The position numbers and the translations under genes are program-made. Below the pieces are notes generated by a model, which saw only the letters and a program-made list of their open reading frames with translations, ran no database searches and was not told where the DNA came from. 64,000 nucleotides of DNA. Origin: Adineta vaga (Eukaryota; Rotifera). The stretch lies in contig CP075495.1 of NCBI GenBank assembly GCA_021613535.1, positions 9,486,001 through 9,550,000 on the forward strand, given 5' to 3'. The first letter of the stretch is position 1, and the number at the start of each line of letters is the position of its first letter. This document shows, piece by piece, positions 1 to 13,700 of the stretch.

Positions 1-3000
1 TTGGTAGTCGCCTCTTACTTTCAGCAAGAAAACTTTTACAAACAGTTTCACATTCCATTTTGTCAGCAAAATTATTCTTATTATTACCACGAGCAGGACA
101 TGAACCAAGGCCAGCAAATGGTACACATGACATACTTGTTTTATTGTAGTGAAAACGTTGTAGACCACGACAACGATTGTCTTCAATTGGTTCTGACATA
201 CATCGATCTAAAATATATTATAAACTTCATTGAATACCGTGTAGAAGACATAAGACTTAACTAGTGTTTCTTATTTTAGTTAAAAAACGAGAAATAAGTA
301 GTATTCATAGTAAACTTACCTTTATTTTCATGGTTATGACAATGAGCTGCATCAGCACCTTGACATTGACGCTTTTCTACCAAATGAATATCTTGACATT
401 TTGGATCATGATGTGAATTATCATTGAGATACCATCGTCGTCGTTCTGTAATACCTTGACCACACGTTACTGAACATGGTGAAAATGATGACCAATCTGT
501 TACAGCACATCTGAAGAAAAAAAATCGACACACTCTCTTTTGAGATATTATCTTTCGAACAAACAAGAGAAGTTATTTACGGTGCGACTTGTTGATTATT
601 ATCATCACAATCTTCACCAGTTCTTTCAAAACACATTTCACTTTCACTCAATCGTTCATTACATCCATGATGATCACGATTTTTATACATTCTAAAGAAG
701 AAATGAGTTTCAATACTCTACTCAACATCATAGTAAACCTAAAACCTTGTTCGTGTTCGTAAACCATTTCCACATTTTACATTACACGGACTCCACTCTG
801 TCCATGTTGATGTCATACAACGAGGATCAGCTGATTGTTCATCTAAAAATATTCAAGATGGTTTTGTTTTCGAAAGGAATAATAATTGAAAACAGAATAT
901 CTACCGATTAATTCAACATTCGATTTAGCAACTTCTTTTTCACTTTCCACTTCACTTGTACGACTTAAATCAGCAAAATCTCGACCAAAATCAATAACTG
1001 ATGGTGTTTCACTGTGTTGTGGGCGACCACTTGGACATGACACTCCTTGTACCATTACTCGTTTGATACTCAATTTAGCAAATGGTGGTGGTTGGTGACC
1101 TTAGATTTCGAATAAGAGTTGTTTTATTTCAATTCTATTTTCTTTTCATTCATACCATAAAATGGTGATCGATTATCGGTAATATTACTTGAAAGTATTG
1201 GTGCAATGGGTTTACGCATCTGTTCCGGTCGTTTTGGTCCCTGATAATATTGGAAAAAGATTGCCTTAGTTTCAATTTTATCAGAATCAAGAATAATTTT
1301 ATTTACATTATATCGAATACCCATATCAGTTCCTGCATCAATTGGATGAAGTAATTCTTCATAACTATCCATCCAAGTACAATTTGGAAGACATAAATCT
1401 AAACCAGATACACCTAAAGAAAAATATAACGTAAGTATTATTCTATTTCAAAATGAAATTTAATTACCGGCGACCCAATCAGGTGATGGTCCAAGCATTG
1501 TTACAAACGATAAGAAATGATGATTTCTTGAACTTGTAAAAGCGCCTGTTGTAGATTTCGAAACATTTACTGTCCATAGACCAGGTACAATCATAATATT
1601 TCGAATAACACCAAATTTTGTCTAGAAACAAATAGTTTTGCTTTTTGCGAAAGACAAGATTATCAGTATAGGAATTTCTACATGATTTTTTATTTCTTTT
1701 TGCATAGTGCCGATTGCTCCCCATTCAGCAACTTGTTTCAAACCATCACTAGCCGTTTCACCAAAATTCCATACTAATTTTCAAAGAATCAGATAATGAA
1801 TAATCAATTGTCAAAGATCAATTTATTGCATTACTTGAATATTCTTGACTATGGACAGCTCCAATCAAATCCGACCAATGAAGAAGATGCTCTAGAGAAT
1901 AATACATATGTGTAGAAATATTTTGATAGAAATCATATTTACCAGGTGGCCAATCTTTTGGATGTGTTTGTTTAGACCAAAGACCTTGAAATGTTAATTG
2001 AAATTTAGCTTCATCACAAGCACAACATGGATGACGTGGTCGAAAAGTAGCTTTCGGCATATCTTGATAGGAAAAAAAGGAAATTCTTTACCCTAACAGG
2101 CAGTTTTTTAATTTACCCATTGTCATTTGTTTCTCCTTATGTTTCATTCCATTGTTATTACAATCAATCGCACATGTTTTATGTTCTTCCAAACGTTCCG
2201 AACAATGACCATTCATAGCAGCTCGTTTATCTGCATACATTCTTGTTCGAAGTTGTACACCTGGAAGTCGACATGTAGCATTCATACATGATGACCATTC
2301 ACTCCACATTGAAACAAGACAACGTGGATCATGAACCACTATAAAAAAATTAAAACATGTCCAAGATCTTTTCTTATAAAATCTATAGAATATACTTGAT
2401 TTATGATCTTGAATAAGTTCGTCACACATTGCTTCACATTCGTCATGTGTCATAAAATTATTTTCATTACCTAGATAAATGAAATTCGAATGAAATGAAT
2501 AAAGAAAAACATTTTGTTTATACCTCTACATCCACCATACGAGAATTTCGTACATTTACGTGTTGTAACATCAAAATAAAATCTATCAATAAATTTAGTA
2601 CATGGACCAGGTTCAAGTGGTTGCATACATTTTTCTAAAACAATAGCAACAAATATAAAAAAATTCGTTTCTGAATTTGACTATATCGTATAAGCATACG
2701 TTTTCTCTCGGCAGCTTCCATATTTTTAATCATTGTTCGTCGTGTATCTGATAAACGATACATTTGTGCTGGATCACAAGGTGTATTACAATCACGAAAT
2801 TCTTCCAATGGTTCCGAACAAAAACCCATTGCTAGAAATTTCACTTTATATGCACGAAATCGAACTTGTGTACCAGGCCCACAAACAGATGAACAAACGC
2901 TCCATTCCGACCATGGTAAAGTCATACAACGTGTATCTTTACCATCCTCTAAATATATATATATATATATATATACAAATAGTTCTATCTATCATCTACT

Positions 3001-5910
3001 GATTTATCTAATTCGAACCTGTTCGTCCTCGTAATAGAATATCGCATGTATCTTCACATGTATCTCGTGTAAGAAAATTGTTATCATTAGCCCCACAACC
3101 ACTATAATCAAATTCTAAACATTTACTCATATCCAAATTGAAATAAAAACGTCGTTCATATTGTGCACATGAACCAATTTCAACTGATTGCATACAAATA
3201 CGTTTCTTTTCCATCATATCAGTTAAACGACCTTGTTCACATAATGGTTTCATGCCAATACAAGATTCTTTTTCCATCAATTGATATTCAGATTGACATT
3301 GAGGTTTATCACTACCTTTGAGCATAGTACGTGATCGAGTACGCATACCTTCACCACATGTAACCGAACAATGAGACCATGGTGACCATTCACTAGCCAT
3401 ACACCTAAATAAATATATTGATTTCTTTTATGACTTGTTTTCTGGCGAATAGCTAAAAACTTACATTGAATTATTCAAAGAGTTTGAATGAATATTTGTT
3501 TTTACCGATGAACATGGCATTGAATGACATGAAGTCAAATCATAAGTTCTCTCGTTACAATGATGACGAAAAGCTTTATCTGCCATAAGATAAGAGCGTC
3601 GTCGTGTTTTGATACCATGTCCACAACTAACTGAACAGGATGACCAAGGTGACCATTCGGTTAAACGACATTCAGGTGCTAATGCTTCATCTAAATAACA
3701 TGAGAAAGAAAAATTACTATTTTCAAAGAATTATCTATGAAGAATGATTACCATAAGCATATACTAATTTTCCCGAATGATCATATTTTTGTTTGAATCG
3801 TTCATTTCGATGATTAGTTTGTGATAGATCAATATCAGGTGATGGATCTTGACGATGATCATTTGTTCGATGAGAATTTTGTGTACTATGTTGATTATTT
3901 GGACATTGTGCACCACGAACAAGTGTACGTTGAAGTGTTACACGTGCTACGGGCATGACTGGTTTACCTTTTCAAAAAAAAACCAAAACAAATTAATCTT
4001 AAAATGACAAAAATTATAAATTCTTAAAAAACTCACTCATTGGATCATGAAAAGATGACGTTGGAGAAATAGTACCAGTGATTGCATGAATTTTTTCCAA
4101 TGGTATTGTTGGTAATCGACTAGCCTGAAATAGAATTCGTTACATTCTTATTTCTCAAACACAATTACAAAATTGATTGGTTTTACAGTATATGTACTTC
4201 CACTATCAATTCCAGCATCTAATGGATAGAGATCTTCTGAATATTGCTCAACCCATGTACAATTTGATAAACACAAATCAACTGCACTAATTCCTAAACA
4301 GAAACAAAATAGATATTCATTAATGAATTCATACAATATTTGCAAAAACAACAATAACGAAAGTTGTTACTAGATAGACGAGAACACATTATGAAGATAT
4401 ATATACCTGTAAACCAGTCTGGACTGGGTAAAATTTTGCTAGCAAAACTCAATTTAGAATGATGAGGAGAAACAGTAAATACATTCATTGTTGATGGCAT
4501 TTCATTAGACGACATTTTTAAAGGTCGAGCAAGTATTAAACTACGAATTACACCATTAAATGACTATAACAAACAAAAAGCACTAGATCACAATATACAT
4601 ATATGTATATATATATATATATACAACATTGAAGATAAATACGAAAAGACGATATTACGAATACAAAAACATCTACCTATAAAAGAATCTGAAGATTTTA
4701 TATTTTCATCTTTATATCTATTCACAAGTGATAGACGATGAAAATCTCGATTTGCTCGAATAGCTTGATACCACCACGAACCAGACATTAGAAAACGTAA
4801 TCCAACTGATCCTCTTTCACGTTGCTATTCAAATTTTGACGAAAAAAACCGAATATCTTGCTTAGGAATGATTTATTGATACTAACTTCATTTGCTAAAT
4901 CTTGTTCAAGTGTATGTGTATCACCGTTCAATACAAGTTGACTTAACCCACGATTAGCATATGCACCAATTTCAAATAATGAATAATTTGAATTATGTAC
5001 AGCACCCACAGTTGTTGAAAAGTGTGCTTTTGTATAATACAATAATAATAGATTTTATCAAATTATAAAAACCAATTCATTTACCTGTTGTTGATGGCCA
5101 ATCTTTCTTATGTGTTTGAGGTGACCAAAGTCCTTTAAATGTTAATTGATATTTTGCTTCACCACAGGCACAACATTTTTGCATCATTTTCTTCATATGC
5201 ATCTCTAAAGAAATAACTGGTATACATAATTCATTATTCTTTAGGATACTAACGATCTTCACACATGGTATATGTTAATGCATTATCATCTTTGAACCAA
5301 ACTGTATCCGAGCGAACTACAGTTGCTCTATAAGAATAGATATGTATGAAATTATTTCATTGTTTTTTATATTGACAAAAAAAAAATAATTCACTTGAAT
5401 GAAACACATCCTTGAGGATGACGTGGTGCAATCCAGTCGACAGAAATCGAATTTTTTAATTTATCTGAATTTGCATCAGTGACACCACCAGGACAATTAC
5501 GTTGACTTATAACTGCTTCTTGTATTGCTTCATCATTCGAATTTTTTGATGATAATAATTCAAAATGACCAATCGGTCGATATGCTTGTTCATCAGACCA
5601 TGTTGATGGTACAGCAATAAGCATAAATTCTTTAAATACGGATTGATATGTTTGACTTTTAAAACCACTCAATGAAACTAGACAGACAAATATGAATGAA
5701 ATTTATTTTCTAGATTATCATAATCGATCGCATACCTTTATATGTTCGGCCAGGAACATATGTTTTAAAACTACCTTCAACAGTTATACGAAAACCATTA
5801 TCACCTGATGTTTGAGGTACAAGATATCGCGATGAACGATAGCAAGTAGGTGGTTCGGCAAGAATAACATTGTATAAGAGTAATAATTGAAAAACATACA
5901 CAATTAACAT
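1..5910 (-). CDS. F-spondin-like secreted matrix protein with duplicated spondin_N module (partial)
   Basis: Multi-exon gene starting at 5910 and leaving the window at base 1. It opens with a signal peptide (MLIVYVFQLLLLYNVILA), then a Reeler domain (exons 5910-5736, 5677-5395, 5327-5254). Spondin_N copy 1 lies at about 5204-3740 (CCACGEAKYQLTFKGLW, PSPDW, DLYPLDAGIDSGSTY, VARVTLQRTLVRG). Thrombospondin type-1 repeats follow at ~3690 and ~3400, a canonical Kunitz domain at ~3210-3020, a TSR at ~2925, a second Kunitz at ~2640-2400 and a TSR at ~2340-2140. A complete second spondin_N lies at 2060-850 (CCACDEAKFQLTFQGLW, LGPSPDW), then TSRs at ~820-600 and ~520-320 and a divergent Kunitz at ~220-1. 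The 2140/2060 junction is a phase-1 intron, so the second module is in the same reading frame. TSRs carry WSxWSxCSVTCG and F-spondin acts in the extracellular matrix. The exon join near 4680-4570 is unresolved. The 3' end is outside the window. Confidence 0.88.
2947..2974. repeat. (AT)n microsatellite in an intron of the spondin-like gene
   Basis: An uninterrupted run of alternating AT dinucleotides lies in the short intron between a TSR exon and the preceding Kunitz exon. A similar AT/TATATG run lies at about 4598-4622 in another intron of the same gene. Confidence 0.9.
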
Positions 5911-7537
5911 TGTCTAGTTAATATGATGTATGTTAAAGAAATGTACTTGTTTCGTTTGAACTGAAAAAAAGAGAAAGAAAAGACTATGAATATTTGAGGA
6001 CACGACTAACAATTGAGAAAGAATACAAGGAAAATAACAACAACAACCGAGACGAAGAATTGTATGTTTGTATATGGAAAGCATCAGAAAAGAATAAGAC
6101 AGAGAGAGACAGAGAAAAAGAGAACTAAGTAATAAATCAATATTATAAGCGAAAGACAATATATTCTATTGCAGAAATAAGACGATAAAGATGATGATGA
6201 TGATGAAAGGCTAGTTACTTTCCTTCTTTTTTCCTTCTTCTTCTTCTTCTCCTTCTGTTATTGTTTTTCTAATACGTCATTTGATAATATAACAAAATGA
6301 AATCAAAATTTTCAGACAGTTTCAATAGTTGCTAATCATGTCAATAGATACGATTGAAAAAAATACGATTCATATTAAATCATTAAATAATCAAATACAG
6401 CGTTTCAAGTCTCTAGGGAACGTAGAAAAACACATTCATAATCGAAAATACTGTTGAAATGTTTTATTCTATATGACGTTTTTCCTTTTTTTCCTTTTAG
6501 TCAATTCATTAATAATTTAAGATTTTATTGATTGAGAAGTGATTTTTTTTCATCAAAAAACTTCTAAGAATATTGTCCTTGAAAGAAAGTACTTTCACTA
6601 TTCTACAGAGACAAACATAGTTGAAAATGTCTATCTTGATAATAAGAGAACTCTATAATGATAAATAGTACTTCGAGGGCATATAGATAATACTAAACAT
6701 GCTGTCTTTTCGTAATAAACAGATGGCATTGCTTAAATGACATTCTTTTGATATGTACAATTGATTAATAAATTCAAAGGAAGCAGAAGCAGATATCAAC
6801 AATTCAGTATCATTAACAGAAGAAGAAAATTAAGCTTATTTCCAAAATATATTATCCAAATGATTAATTCTCGTATGCGATTTTGACTACAAGTTTATTT
6901 CATTGAGAAGTAAGAAAGAAGAAAAGAAATCTATTTTCCTTTTCCTTCATTATTTATTGCACTTTTATTTACCTATAACTTGTAATTGAATACAATATTT
7001 CTGCAGAGAAGAAAATCGTATCAGAGAGAGAAAAACATTCTATCAAAACAATTGACAGTTTCCGATGTCTAAGAAAATAAATCAAACAATAAATTGAAAT
7101 CACTCTCTCTCTCTCTTTCAAACATTTAATTTCAAATATAACTTGATTGAAGACATAAATTCTGTTACTTTTATGCATTGAATATTAGTGAAATCATTTT
7201 CTTTGAAAAACCGATAGATATTATATTTAACATAGAATCTATTTGTTCTCAGTGCAATAAACAACAACCAAATAATATGCGGACAAAAAAAATTATTTAT
7301 GTTCACACACGCACACAAGTTCTACCAACGAACATAATGAACAAACGAAAACTGAAAAAACGATTAAACAATAATAGAATTGTTTTAGTGTCTAGAACGA
7401 CAAGTACACTCACACACACATAAACAATGCATACATCTGAGATAAAAGGGAAAAAATGATATATCTGTTATTGACTATGATACATGACGAATATCATTAT
7501 GATGTTTGATTTTGAAATGAAAAGAAGAACATGCCAT
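5911..7537. other. Intergenic region, no gene recognised
   Basis: About 1.6 kb between the start of the spondin-like gene and the end of the AT-hook gene. It is AT-rich with simple sequence: a GAT run near 6189-6206, a CTT/TTC-rich tract near 6221-6256, and a CT run near 7105-7120. Short open frames here lack any recognisable domain. The 5' end should hold the promoter of the spondin-like gene and the right end the 3' UTR of the AT-hook gene. Confidence 0.6.
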
Positions 7538-8381
7538 TTATTGAGCATTGTTGGGCACAACAGTAGCTGTTTCACTAGCCGATGGTACGACTACTGCCGT
7601 TGTTGATGTTTCAATGGATTTTTTTGGTCGACCTCGTTTCTTACCTGAACCGTCTGTTTTAGCAGGTGTCTTTGGTTTCTGAGTTGCTGCTTTCTTTCTA
7701 CCAGCAGATCCAGAAGGTCGACCACGCTTTTTACTTGTTGACGCTTCTTTTGGTACTGGTGATTTAGCAATTGTTACAACCTTTTTTGGTGACGATCCTG
7801 ATGGTCGTCCACGTTTTTTCTTTTCTGATTCAGAAATTTTATCTTGTTCTTTTGGAACTACCACTGGATTTGCTTGGACCTGAAATTAGTTATTTTCGGG
7901 TAAGTAATTTTAAGAAGCTGAAAAATTTTACTTGTGGTTTGCTTATTGCATTGACTTGTTCATTTGATGTATCTACTTTCGATGGTCGACCACGTTTCTT
8001 TTTACTTGCATCACCATTTGTTGATGCTGTTTCTTTTTTCGATGATGATGGTGATGGTAATGGTGATGATGTAACTTTTTTCGTCGGTGATTTTTCACCT
8101 GTTTTGGATGGACGACCACGCGCACGTTTAATTGAATTTGTGTCCGTATTAGGTTTCTTCGCACCTGCAGATTTTGCTGGACGACCTCGACCTCTCTTTG
8201 CATTAGTATTGCTTGATGATGAATTATGTTCACCTTCATCTAAACAGAAAATATTTTCATATTTTGCAAAGAATTCAATAAAAAGTCATTCACCATGAAC
8301 ACCGTTAACTACTGCACCCGCATCCATGGGTAGAACTCCAGCACTATCATTCGAAGCTGCAGTATTATTTTGTTGTTCCAT
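7538..8381 (-). CDS. AT-hook protein with six AT-hooks (HMGA-like)
   Basis: Three exons (8381-8294, 8239-7932, 7879-7538) join in frame to 245 aa. The start is the only ATG of the first exon, 39 nt downstream of a strong acceptor (ttcttaccgcag). The protein is almost wholly basic and low complexity, with six AT-hook cores: RGRGRPAK, RARGRPSK, KKRGRPSK, two KKRGRPSG and KKRGRPKK, separated by Ser/Thr/Lys/Pro linkers. AT-hooks insert the RGRP core in the minor groove of AT-rich DNA, so this is a nuclear, chromatin-associated DNA-binding protein. Vertebrate HMGA proteins have three hooks and an acidic tail; here there are six and no acidic tail (the C-terminus is ETATVVPNNAQ). Orthology to HMGA is therefore not claimed. 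No other domain is seen. Confidence 0.85.
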
Positions 8382-9594
8382 TTGAATTTGTTTCGTATAA
8401 ATAAATAAAAAAGAAACTATCTGCGGTAAGAAAAAAAAGAACAAGAATATCTCAATGAGATAGATTGACCGATGTCTGTCTAATGATAGAGAAAGAACAA
8501 ATGAATGAACAATGATCGATTGATGATCTCTCTTTATTTTTCATTGGTCAACAAGAGTGAATCTGATTAAAAAAGAAACATCTTTTTTTTCTTTCAACTC
8601 GCTTTTCTTTGAAACCAAACACAATATTCATTTCAAAAACGTCTTTTCCTATTTCTTTTTTTCTCTATTATTTACATTTTTTTTTCATCGAATATAAGAC
8701 AAAAGGTTAATAAATACAGATCTTATTTCTTCATCAAGTGACATCTGTTATCTCGATATGCAAATTCCGATTGGTTTGAATAAGAAGAGAAATCATCAAT
8801 TATAATTAAAGGGAAGTCATCTCCCTTCCCTATTTGCTTTTTTTCCTAATAAACCAAAAAAAACCACACATACACACGCACGGGAAAAAAGATACTGTAC
8901 AGAAAAAAAAGAAAAAAACAATGCTCGGAAAACAAACAAACAGATCGGGTGTATAAAACCGAAAAAACGAACCCGTTCTAGATACTTGCTATTAGATATA
9001 TATATATACAAGCGAAAAATGGTCACATAGAAGTTTTTTGTACATATATACACGAGAAGCTGATGTTGTTTGTTTTTTTCCATCTTTATCATCAAATGTA
9101 CATAAAGAGAAAAAATCAATTCATATGTAAGAAACAGAGTGAGAGAGAGAGAGACAAAAAAAATCACAGATGGAACAATGACGTGTACTGTAATAGAGAA
9201 AAAAAAGAGAAGATACACAAATATATTTATATATATATATGTACATACATAGGACAAAGGCATGAAACTGTTCTTCGATGTTATGCACAAAAAAAAGGAG
9301 GGAAAAAACTCGAAACAATAAACCAAACAAACAAACGAGCAAACAACGGATCAGTTGATTGTGAAGCAATGAAACGAAACGAAAGAAAAAAATGTAACAA
9401 GAAACGAACTAATGGTATGCTAAACCGGGAAAATCAGCTCTCTCTCTCTCGCACTCACTTAATTTACAACACTCAGAAATAAAAGTAATAGTGATACCTG
9501 AAATGGTCTAGTTGTTATAAACACACAAACACACACACATACACATATATTTTATATATATATATAAAGAAAATTTTTATATACAAATTTCTTT
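8382..9594. other. Intergenic region, no gene recognised
   Basis: About 1.2 kb holding the promoter side of the AT-hook gene and the 3' side of the ankyrin gene. It is rich in A and T tracts with AT, GAGA and CA runs (9136-9152, 9226-9246, 9520-9545). The open frames seen on both strands are made of these simple tracts and look spurious. Confidence 0.6.
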
Positions 9595-10788
9595 TTACAT
9601 CATACCAATCTGATTGAATACAGATTCATCATCGCCGTATAAATCAATAAAAACTCCTAATACTTGAGGATGTTCATGTGCAAGTGCCCATTCAACAAGT
9701 GACATATCACCTGTTTTACGTCGTTCTTCGTATTGACGCCAATTGGCACCATGTTTAAGTAAAGTAACAACAACTGAACCTTGATTACATTCAATAGCTC
9801 GTTCTAATGGAGTTTTATTTTCAAATCCAGGATAATCAACGGGAAAACCACGTGTTAATAAATATTCTATTATATCAAGACGACCATAGCCTATGGCAAC
9901 ATTTAATGCTGATTCACGAGCCACCGAGATGCAGTACTAAAATAGGAAATTAAACAAAAAGATTTACTAATGAATTATAGAAAAAAGAACTTTTCATTTT
10001 TTCAATACTCGATCTAATGATAAATAATATAATTATTGATAAGAAATCTTACGATCAATGAAAAGGCGTTGGCTATGATCTAAAACCTTCGTTTTGATTA
10101 ATCCAAAGTCGAGCTTTTCGAACATACAAAATCATCAAAACGAACTGCCTTTACACATCAAGGTTAAACTAACTAATCCGTAATTTCTTTTTTGATTCAC
10201 TAAATAAATTAAACCTTAATACTCAACAATCTTTTTCCTTCATCGTCTATTCTCAAACAAGAAACTTTCATCTGATTCATTTTCTCTACATAATAAAAAG
10301 TATTCAATGATTAATAATGGATCACATGAGAAAGAAAAACAATCTATTCTATTTGTTTTTCTTATGTTCTTTTTTGTATTTTTACTTTCATATGTAATCA
10401 AACTTACAGGATTATGACCGAGATGAAGGAGCAGATCGACCATAGCCAATCTTCCATTATCAATAGCAGTATAGAGTGGTGTGTGACCATTGGAATCGAG
10501 TAAACATGTATCAGCTACTGTTGGCTGTTGTCGAAGTCGACTGTGTAAACGAATTATTCCTGAAACATCATTTGTTCGAACAGCATGATGTAAATCAAAT
10601 TTCGGTAGTGGTAATTCAGAATGTTGTTGTTGCTGTTGTTGTTGTTGCAATTGTTGAGGTTGTTGAATGAATTTTGTTGGATGAGATGATTGTTGATATG
10701 GAGCATAATGGGTACGATGTTGAGCAATTACAGGACCACCGTTATGATGATGATGAGAACGATGATGATAGTTACTCTCAGTTAACAT
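9595..10788 (-). CDS. Ankyrin-repeat protein with His/Gln-rich N-terminus
   Basis: Two exons (10788-10408 and 9936-9595; 471-nt intron, phase 0) give 240 aa. The N-terminal third is low complexity (a HHHH stretch, then a tract of eight Gln after QQPQQL). Ankyrin repeats follow: FDLHHAVRTNDVSGIIRLHSR, GHTPLYTAIDNGRLAMVDLLL, ESALNVAIGYGRLDIIEYLL, KTPLERAIECNQGSVVVTLL and a divergent last repeat (MSLVEWALAHEHPQVLGVFI). The intron falls inside the third repeat and splicing rebuilds it, which supports the join. Ankyrin arrays bind protein partners; no catalytic domain is present, so the specific role is unknown. The ATG is one base after a YAG acceptor (AG at 10791-10790). No signal peptide or membrane segment is seen. 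Confidence 0.8.
10621..10661. repeat. CAA/CAG trinucleotide tract coding for polyglutamine
   Basis: On the plus strand this is a GTT/GCT-rich run; on the coding minus strand it gives the Gln tract of the ankyrin protein. Comparable Gln tracts occur in CNOT2 at about 18055-18080, 18438-18455 and 17155-17230. Confidence 0.85.
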
Positions 10789-13700
10789 CCTAGTTATTTA
10801 TGATCACGATGGAAATAAACAAAAAATAATATCTAAAAGTAAATTCGTACTTCAGTTATACGAAGAGATATACATGTAAATGACCTTCTCCTCCTTCTCC
10901 CCGTCGTATTCTTCTTCACATCACCCTAGATCGGTGGTCTAACATGCCCTAAGTGCATCTCTCTCTCTCTCTTTCTCTATTAATCGAAAGAGAAGAAAAA
11001 TGAAGAAGAGAAAATAGAGAAAGAATTAAACTCGATATCCAGGTTGTTCGTCTTTTTATATGTATATATCATGAAGCAAAAAAAAGGAAATACATGGTTT
11101 CTTATTAAAAACTGTTTCTGATCTGATAGATTTCTATTGTAAAATAATGCTGGCATCAGCTGTTATGAAATGAGTAAGAAAAAGGAGTAAGAAAAAGGAT
11201 CATATCAGGACAATTGGCCTCCACTTTCTATAGATAGCGTAATAGCTTTGTCCTCCACGATTACTTGCTCACATATGTGATGGACGAGATGGATATGGTA
11301 TACGTCTCTTTTTCTTTTCCCTACGTCCTTCTCCGTTCTTCATTTATTCATATATCCCTTTTGTTCGATAATTTTATTGTCAGCTACGCACAACGACACA
11401 AGGTCTTGTTCTCGTAAGATGCGTACACCCTACACGCAAAAGAAAAGGAATAGAAATGAAGAGAAAAAAATGCACCGAGCCTTTCTATCTACTATAAAGG
11501 CAGTTATATACATATATACATACTAGCAGTGACCACTACATGTGTATATTTGCACATCAGCTATTTAGTCGACGACTTACAGCTCCGACTAACAACAATG
11601 CATCTGTTTTTTTAAATTCTTAAGTGGTGCACTGACGTGTCTTTCTTTTTTTCTTCTCTATGCTATGCAACCAATTGCCTCAAGTATGCACGATATATTC
11701 AGTCAGTCATTTACTTAAAGATGAAAGCATCATCATCATCATCATCCTTTTCGTCCCTATTATGCTTTCTATTACCTTTGGTTCGTTCGTCTATCAAAAA
11801 GTAAGAAACGAAGCAAAAAAACGCGAAGCAATAGAAAATGATTCAAATCAAAAGAAACGGCAATGTTGTTTTTGTTGCTGTTTCTCTTGATGGCTAAATC
11901 AAGTAATAATACCAATACGACGATTCGTATACGTGTACTTGTTCTTCTATTTCTTTCTTTCTTCTTTCCTATTTTTCTTTCTTTTTTTTCTATTCTCGTT
12001 CCCAAAAACCGCACACACGCACATACACGCCAGCTGCTTGTCGACTCTAGACATTGAGAATTCGATGAGAGAATGAGAAAAAAGAAAGAAAAACTGAAAA
12101 AGCAAGAGCAAAAAAGTTATAGCCTTGTCACATCGGGAAACATTCGAGCTGGAAGGCTTGCGCTCTACATGATCTATTAACTATACACGTAGGCGACAAA
12201 GCAACAGAAAAAAAATGGAAAGAATGGAATTCTTTGTACTCACTGTTTATTATTAGATAGATTGACGTGTATGTTTTCTCGAGAAAGCGAAGAGAAGGAA
12301 AAAAAATGCTGCAAGAAAGATAATTAGAATACAACAGTATAAGTCTGTTTTCACGAAAACATTAACGTTGAACTTCATTGGAAATAATGTTTATTCTTTG
12401 AAAACGATTAATAATATAAACGTTCTTGATCGTTTACCATAACTTTTCACACTTAAATCTATCATAATGATGGATTGATAATAAACAGCATCCTAGATAG
12501 AGAATATTAGTAGCTGAAACTGATATTCCTATCTAAAGAATAAAGCTACGATGACATTTTGTGAATGTTAACTACGATAAAACTATACAATCCAGCGTTG
12601 TCATGCATATGTGATTAATCAATCCCATTTATTTCTCTCTCTCTCTCTCGCTCTCGCTCTACAAATAACGACTCAGTGGCGAGTAGAAAAAGTCATAATA
12701 ATTATATTTTCAAAATTTTTGTTGTTTGACAATTCAATGTTTACCTCTTGTATATGAAACTGAAAAAAAAAGAAAATAACACATCAATATCGACGATATG
12801 AAGGAGAAAAAGAAAAAATTCTAATGATTATATACACGTGCCACGTCAATAGTGACGCAGAACTATCCAATTGGACGTTGTTTCGCCATATGATGACGTT
12901 CGATCTTACATCATCCTCATGTGATTACTTTCTTTTTATAGGGTGGAGAAAGGATTACCTATTTAAGATTTACACATATGATATCACAAAAATGAATGAA
13001 CGAAACATGAGTTCGACAAGTAATCAAGAAGAAAACTGATAAAATGAAATAAAAAACGAGAACAATTTTGACTATAAAAATCTTCTTTCTGATCAATTAT
13101 TTTAGTAGACGATAGACATCGATTGTATAAATAAAGAAAAAAACGAAAAAGCAACCTATCATTATCATTATCATGTCTAAAATGATCACCTTCGTTATAT
13201 ACGTCTATCCGTCATCGCCTCATCTATCATCTTGCTTTCTTTATACATTTGATTGGAGACGTGATTAGAGAGATAGAATAAAGCAAGAAAGAAAAATCAA
13301 GTCAATTCATTTGAATGATATGATCTTTTACGAAAACATCTGGCTAATCAACTACCGATTGTCTTGTCCTACAAATCAATGCGAGATTTAAGTTTCTCTT
13401 TCTATCTTTTCTTCTTCGAATCAAATATCATTTTATTATTGAATAAGGAATGTTCGATACACGTATGACTATTACTGAATGCGTCATATACTATGTGTAA
13501 AGATAAAAACGTAGAAGAAAAAAGAAAATGATATACTCTCACGACTGTTTTACATTACTCGTTTTTATTCTTTTTTTGTCAAATCATTGTTTGATGAAGA
13601 GAAAGATAATAAATGGGAGTAGAATGAAATTTTTCGTTTACGAATAACTATATACTGGCAAAAAAGTATGTTTCGCATTTCTGAATGGAATTCAATCTGT

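Noticed and set aside
1-264. Open frame on the plus strand at the left edge
   Set aside because: The opposite strand codes a Kunitz-type domain with six cysteines of the spondin-like gene; the plus frame is its shadow.
2060-2060. A second, separate spondin gene starting at the ATG near 2058
   Set aside because: The preceding exon ends in ATG G|GTAAAT and joins in frame to this exon, and there is no signal peptide; a single fused gene is the better reading, though a trans-spliced start cannot be excluded.
9063-9482. 139-aa open frame on the plus strand and overlapping minus-strand frames of 169 and 82 aa
   Set aside because: Built of A/T tracts and AT/GA microsatellites; Lys/Asn or Phe/Leu runs without any domain.
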